Positions 6,932 to 10,223 of a stretch of 10,223 nt of DNA are shown piece after piece. The notes under the pieces were generated by a model, which was not told the DNA's origin, made no database searches, and saw only the letters and a list, made by a program, of their open reading frames with translations. Numbering within the stretch: position 1 is the first letter of the stretch; each line of letters begins with the position of its first letter. The position numbers were made by a program, and so were the translations under genes. This stretch comes from Gracilaria vermiculophylla (taxonomy: Eukaryota; Rhodophyta; Florideophyceae; Gracilariales; Gracilariaceae). Where the stretch lies: contig JAHNZQ020000308.1 in assembly GCA_019155205.2 (NCBI GenBank), forward strand, positions 2,877,061-2,887,283, written 5' to 3'.

Positions 6932-7770
6932 AAAAAGGCTATGCAAAGTGAGTGTGACTCCCTTATAGAACATGATACGTGAAAGCTCGTGCAAAGGCCG
7001 GCAGGTAGCAATGTGATCTCGTCCACGTGGGTGTATGTACAGAAGTATGAGGCATCGGATTCAGAGAGCCAAAAGTTCGATACAAGGCTCGTATGATTGC
7101 TCGAGGTTTCCTGCAGATTGAAGGAGTCCACTTTTCAGAGACATTCGCTCCTGTCGTTAAGTTCACTTCCATCAGAATGATTCTTTGTATTACCGCAGTT
7201 GAGGACTTACATTTACACCAGATGGACTTCAATACAGCGTTTCTGAACGGCGACCTTGAGGAAACAGTGTACATCGAGCAACCAAAGGGCTTTGTAGAGG
7301 CAGACAAAGAAGACCTAGCGTGCCATTTCAAGAAGGCTATCTATGGACTTTGTCAGGCCCCAAGACCATGGCATTCTAAGATACATGCCTTTCTAGTGGA
7401 TGATGTTGGTCTAACGCCTAACGATGCTGATGAGAGTGTAATCACAGGAAGAATCCTGGGTGCATTGGTGATCATCACTCTCTATGTTGATGACTTGTTG
7501 ATTGCCAATCAGAGCTTGAAAGCAATGACAGAGGTGAAAGCTGAGCTGTTGTCGCGATTTCGCATGAGCGACCTCAAAAAAGCTCGTATGGTTCTTGGTT
7601 TTGAGATTCATCGAGATCGTATCAAAAGAACACTGTACTTGACGCAGGATGCTTATACGCACAGGGTACTGGAACGCTCCAATGTGCTTCAGTCCGAACC
7701 GATGGATACAACCATGGACTCTGGTACGTACTTGCATGTGGAGGAAAAGGTTGTGTGTGATGTTTCTTAG
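6932..7770 (+). pseudogene. pol: Copia-type reverse transcriptase (RVT_2), YVDD intact
   Basis: RNA- and DNA-dependent DNA polymerase of the inner element. It continues with KKAMQSECDSLIEHDT, TGA 6980 in place of a conserved Trp, KLVQRPAGSNVISSTWVYV, then a frame change at about 7045-7060. From 7093 the frame is open to TAG 7768. Motifs in order: MIARGFLQIEGVHFSETFAP, QMDFNTAFLNGDLEE (first catalytic Asp at 7225), IEQPKGFV, AIYGLCQAPRPW (the family usually has K where C stands), LYVDDLLIANQ (YVDD at 7483-7494) and MVLGFEI. All three catalytic Asp residues are present. The break points and stops lie mostly upstream of the palm core. Confidence 0.92.
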
Positions 7771-8460
7771 CGGTAGGTTATTTGCTGTCTGATGTACTTT
7801 TCAGTGAGTACCCGACCGGACATATCGTACGCCGTGGCCGAAATGGGCAAGTAAGTTGAGAAACCAGGCGAAACGCAGTAGAAGGCGGCCAAGCGTGTTC
7901 TGCTATACCTGAACGGAACTCGTACCCTTGGAATTGCATATGGCACCACCTCTAGAATCGATATGCACGGCTTTGTGGACCCTGATTGCGCGGGAGACAA
8001 GAACAACCGCAAGTACACCAGCGGCTACCTGCTTCTCATGTGTGGCGGTGCAATGTCGTGGATCTCGCCTCAGCAAGAGGTGGTTGCGCTGTTCAGTGCT
8101 GAGGCAGAGTACGTAAGTCTGTATTCTGGGACTAAGGAAGATATATGGGTGAGGCGCCTGTGGAGTGCCATTGGGAAAGCTCTTGGATTGCACTTGAAGG
8201 ATTCGGTAAAGCTGATGGTTGAACCCAGTACCGTGTATGTGAACAATCAAATTTGCAATGACCTTGTTCGGAACACTGTGGTAAACAAACGGACCAAACA
8301 CATTGATATCCGTTATCACTTCACGCGAGAGGCGTTGCAAAAGGAGTCCATTGTGTTGCATTACTGTTCGGCAGATGATATGGTGGCATACATACAAAAC
8401 AAGCCATTAGGCAGAGTGAAATGGCAAAAGTTCAGAAGTGGAGGCGCTTACTCTCCCTAG
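7771..8460 (+). pseudogene. pol: Copia-type RNase H domain (one catalytic Asp replaced)
   Basis: RNase H removes the RNA strand during reverse transcription. In the RT frame there are TAG at 7774, TAA at 7852 and TAG at 7879 around MYFSVSTRPDISYAV and KAAKRVLLYLNGT; the TAG at 7879 sits at a conserved Trp. After that the frame is open to TAG 8458. GFVDPDCAGDKNNRKYTSGY matches the first catalytic block (family form D-A-D-W-A-G-D, with the Trp here Cys), and ALFSAEAEYVSL holds the catalytic Glu. In YVNNQICNDL the family has D-N-Q, so the third acidic residue is Asn. The domain closes with TKHIDIRYHFTREAL. It ends 28 nt before the 3' LTR. Confidence 0.9.
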
Positions 8461-8478
8461 AGCTCTGAAGTCAGAAAC

Positions 8479-8488
8479 AGAGGGGGAG
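8479..8488 (+). promoter_or_regulatory. Polypurine tract of the Copia element
   Basis: AGAGGGGGAG lies directly before the TG of the 3' LTR. Retrotransposons of this class use an RNase H-resistant purine run here to prime plus-strand DNA. Ten purines without a break, with another five upstream after one C, fit that role. Confidence 0.88.
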
Positions 8489-8915
8489 TGTTCGCAGGAA
8501 TGAGCTACTGTCCCTGCTGTCGCATCGCATTGCTGTTCCTGACACATATAGCTGCTTGTGTATGGAACCGGACTACGGTGACACCCAAAATCCTTAAATT
8601 TGTGCACTGTCATGCTCTCGTGAGTTTGCGCAACGGTTATGCCTTCTTTTGAATCATTTATGCCTTGTTGTGCTTTGTTGTTGTCAGCCATATTGAATTG
8701 TGGGTAACATTGTGCTTAACACATTTATATAATGCTTTAATATGATTGGTAGTCTTGATTGTCCCTGAAGTGAAGTGTACGTTACACTCTGATCGAACTG
8801 GTGCACGTTTGCCACTGTAGAAGGTGGCCTTTAGGCACCTCAAAGTAAATCCAAGCCACAGCTGGCAAACTTCTTTTGCATCCCCTCAACTTTCCCTTTG
8901 CCCCGCTGACCTTCA
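8489..8915 (+). repeat. 3' LTR of the Copia element
   Basis: It begins TGTTCGCAGGAATGAGC and ends GCTGACCTTCA, and has the same length as the 5' LTR. Differences from the 5' LTR are spread along it, with a cluster near the middle (around 8725) and one near 8780-8830. My hand count gives about 21 transitions and 24 transversions, plus a lost and a gained base near 8867-8875. The TATA-like site of the 5' LTR is absent here. Confidence 0.95.
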
Positions 8916-8923
8916 ACAGGATC
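8916..8923 (+). repeat. Right target-site duplication of the Copia insertion
   Basis: ACAGGATC follows the CA of the 3' LTR and pairs with ACAGGGTC at 2748-2755. The copies differ at one base. Reading the Gypsy frame across a single copy keeps phase, because the inserted length plus one 8-base repeat is 6168 nt, a multiple of three. Confidence 0.7.
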
Positions 8924-9805
8924 CAGCTTACACCTGATGCGACACCAGTACTTCAATTCTCAAGGAGGGCCGGACCCCATGCGCGCGATTTATAAGGCGA
9001 TGAGGTCCACCGGATGCTGCAGAAGTGCATTATCGAGCCTTCCAATTCCGAATGGGCTTCTGCGGCGATGTGTGTGAAGAACAAAGATGGCTCCTTGAGG
9101 TTCTGCATTGACTATAGACGCTTCAACGAGGTGAAGGTACGCGATTTGTACCCGATACCACGTATGGATGAATGTGTCGAGGCCTTAGGTGATGCGTCCG
9201 TTTTCTCCACGCCGGATGCCAACAGCGAGTACTGGCAGAATGAGATGTACGACTGCGATAAGGATAGTTCAACGTTCAACTCGCACTGTGGGATCTTCAG
9301 ATTCTCAAGGATGCCACTTGCATTGAAGAATGCACCCACTACATTCCTACGAGCGGTGGACATAATCCTGTCGAAGGTGAAGTGATGTTACGCCTTGGTA
9401 CATATTGATGATGTCATCATTTACTCACGCTGGGTGGAGAAGCACTTCATTCATGTGAAGCATGTGCTCCGGTTCGTGAAGAATGCTGGACTCACCTTGA
9501 AGCTGTAGAAATGTTTCTTTCTCAAGTCCTCGGTAGATTACGTTGGGCAGGTTGTGCATCCAGGACGCCTACAAGTTTCCAAAAAAGCTCAAGACGCCAT
9601 CAAGGAAGCTCACCATGCCACAAATCAGACGGTGTTCCGCTCCTGCTTGGGGTTGTGTAATTATTTTCGGAGTTTTGTCCCGAACGTTTTCCGTATCGCG
9701 GCGCCATTAAACTGCCTCTGGGAGAAGGGCAAACCAAAACAATCTGCAATATCGACGAACGAAGAGTTTGAAGCCTTTGAAACCCTGAAGAAGAGCCTGA
9801 TGGAG
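8921..9805 (+). pseudogene. pol: Gypsy-type reverse transcriptase (palm motifs present, three stops)
   Basis: RT of the outer element, resuming after the Copia insertion. It starts IQLTPDATPVLQFSRRAGPH, the conserved stretch before Gypsy RT, then TAA at 8993. From 9014 the frame gives IIEPSNSEWASAAMCVKNKD, FCIDYRRFNEVKVRDLYPIP, VFSTPDANSEYWQNEM (first catalytic Asp; the family usually has L where P stands), and FRFSRMPLALKNAPTTF. TGA 9383 replaces a conserved Trp. The same frame then reads LVHIDDVIIYS at 9395, so the Y of Y-I-D-D is His but both Asp are kept. TAG 9506 follows, then CFFLKSSVDYVGQVVHPG (the family's usual C-x-F motif) and a thumb/connection region with NYFRSFVPNVFRIAAPL. No frame change is needed from 8921 to the window edge. 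Confidence 0.92.
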
Positions 9806-10223
9806 CCACCGATCTTGGTACTTCCGAAGCGGCATCGCCTGATGGTGCTGGACCCGAACGCCTGTAAATACCATTTCGGATGTGGCCTCCCACAGGAAAA
9901 AACTGAAGGTGGACTTCAACCTAGCAGATATTGGAGTCGCAGCCTTAGGCCTACGGAACGGAACTTCTCCACCTCGAAGCGCGAATGTCTCGCCATTGTA
10001 TTAGTGGTGTTGCTTTTACGCCCGTACCTGGAAGGCGCGCATTTTACCTTTAAAATGGCCCACGCACCACTAAAGGGGATACAGTTTTTGACGGACGCTT
10101 CCGACCGCTTTGAAAGGTGGAGGCTGCGCCTCCTGGAGTACGAGTCTGACATTTTTTACCGTCCTGGCATAAAATATCTGGCGGCGGACGCGCTGTCGCG
10201 AATCTCCACCAAAGAGCGAAGAC
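9806..10223 (+). pseudogene. pol: Gypsy-type RNase H (two catalytic residues replaced), cut by the window edge
   Basis: RNase H domain of the outer element, in the same frame as RT with no stop from 9509 to 10223. It opens with PPILVLPKRHRLMVLDPNAC. The family block here is D-T-D-A-S, and its catalytic Asp is Asn (9857). The Glu block STSKRECLAIV (Glu at 9983) is intact. The third block, usually T-D-H, is M-A-H, with Ala at 10058 in place of the catalytic Asp. The C-terminal part is well kept: FLTDASDRFERWRLRLLEYE and FYRPGIK followed by ADALS. The domain would be catalytically dead. Integrase is expected downstream, outside the window. Confidence 0.9.

Larger units (their letters stand above)
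2756..8915 (+). mobile_element. Complete Ty1/Copia-type LTR retrotransposon, degenerate, nested in the Gypsy element
   Basis: A 6160-nt element with two 427-nt LTRs, each starting TG and ending CA. A candidate primer-binding site abuts the 5' LTR and a polypurine tract abuts the 3' LTR. The internal order gag, protease, integrase, RT, RNase H, with integrase before RT, defines Ty1/Copia. It is in the same orientation as the host element. I place 11 in-frame stops and five frame changes in the coding region, and the LTRs are about 89 percent identical by hand alignment, so this is an old, inactive copy. The Gypsy reading frame on either side is in phase after removing the element and one target repeat. 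Confidence 0.95.
1..10223 (+). mobile_element. Ty3/Gypsy-type LTR retrotransposon, internal region, degenerate, interrupted at 2756-8915
   Basis: The outer element runs through both edges of the window. Its order is Gag, aspartic protease, a linker, reverse transcriptase and RNase H. A Ty3/Gypsy element places integrase after RNase H, which would lie past 10223. Neither LTR is inside the window. Seen directly: a capsid-like Gag segment near 400-650, a protease motif at 1892, and RT-RNase H at 8921-10223 ending in a typical RNase H C-terminal motif (RPGIK, then ADALS). I place 13 in-frame stops and three frame changes in it, so it is a pseudogene copy. The nested Copia element splits pol just upstream of the RT fingers. 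The oomycete assignment is an inference. Confidence 0.9.

Noticed and set aside
7903..8397. A 164-codon frame on the minus strand
   Set aside because: It lies opposite the Copia RNase H, which is clearly coding on the + strand. I recognise no family in it.
1..10223. Use of UGA as a tryptophan codon by the host
   Set aside because: One Trp position has TAG, many other stops are TAA or TAG, frame changes are frequent and most conserved Trp codons are TGG. Decay explains the data better.
1..10223. CRISPR arrays, operons, bacterial promoters or a defence system
   Set aside because: No regularly spaced repeats or prokaryotic gene organisation are present. All recognisable coding belongs to the two retrotransposons.

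Overview
The window is eukaryotic repeat DNA: one decayed Ty3/Gypsy-type LTR retrotransposon with a younger, also decayed Ty1/Copia-type LTR retrotransposon inserted into it. I see no host gene, no rRNA or tRNA gene, and no prokaryotic feature. Both elements lie on the + strand. The Gag, the protease-RT linker and the Copia-type polyprotein remind me most of elements from oomycetes (Phytophthora-like genomes). That host assignment comes from recall and is only moderately likely.

Layout. Positions 1-2755 hold the 5' internal part of the Gypsy element: a Gag with several breaks (about 2-1640), then a protease with the linker to RT (about 1616-2755). Positions 2756-8915 hold a complete Copia element. 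It has a 427-nt 5' LTR (2756-3182), an abutting candidate primer-binding site (3183-3200), a leader of about 1.2 kb without a clear gene (3201-4411), gag, protease, integrase, reverse transcriptase and RNase H (4412-8460), a polypurine tract (8479-8488) and a 427-nt 3' LTR (8489-8915). Positions 8916-10223 hold the rest of the Gypsy RT and its RNase H. The window ends before the Gypsy integrase and 3' LTR, and it starts inside or just before Gypsy gag, so neither Gypsy LTR is present.

The nesting is well supported. ACAGGGTC before the Copia element and ACAGGATC after it look like a target-site duplication with one mismatch. Removing the Copia element and one copy leaves the Gypsy pol frame in phase across the junction.

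Both elements look dead. By hand I place about 24 premature stops and eight frame changes in them. The two Copia LTRs differ at about 45 of 427 positions, so the insertion is old. Several catalytic centres remain readable (Copia integrase D,D,E; Copia RT YVDD; Gypsy RT IDD), while others are damaged (both RNase H domains, the Gypsy protease triad, the Copia integrase zinc-binding site). The points most worth checking are the initiator-tRNA anticodon-arm-like primer site, the 8-nt target duplication, the concentration of nonsense changes at conserved tryptophans, and the long leader with its T/G tract. I found no convincing undescribed functional system.
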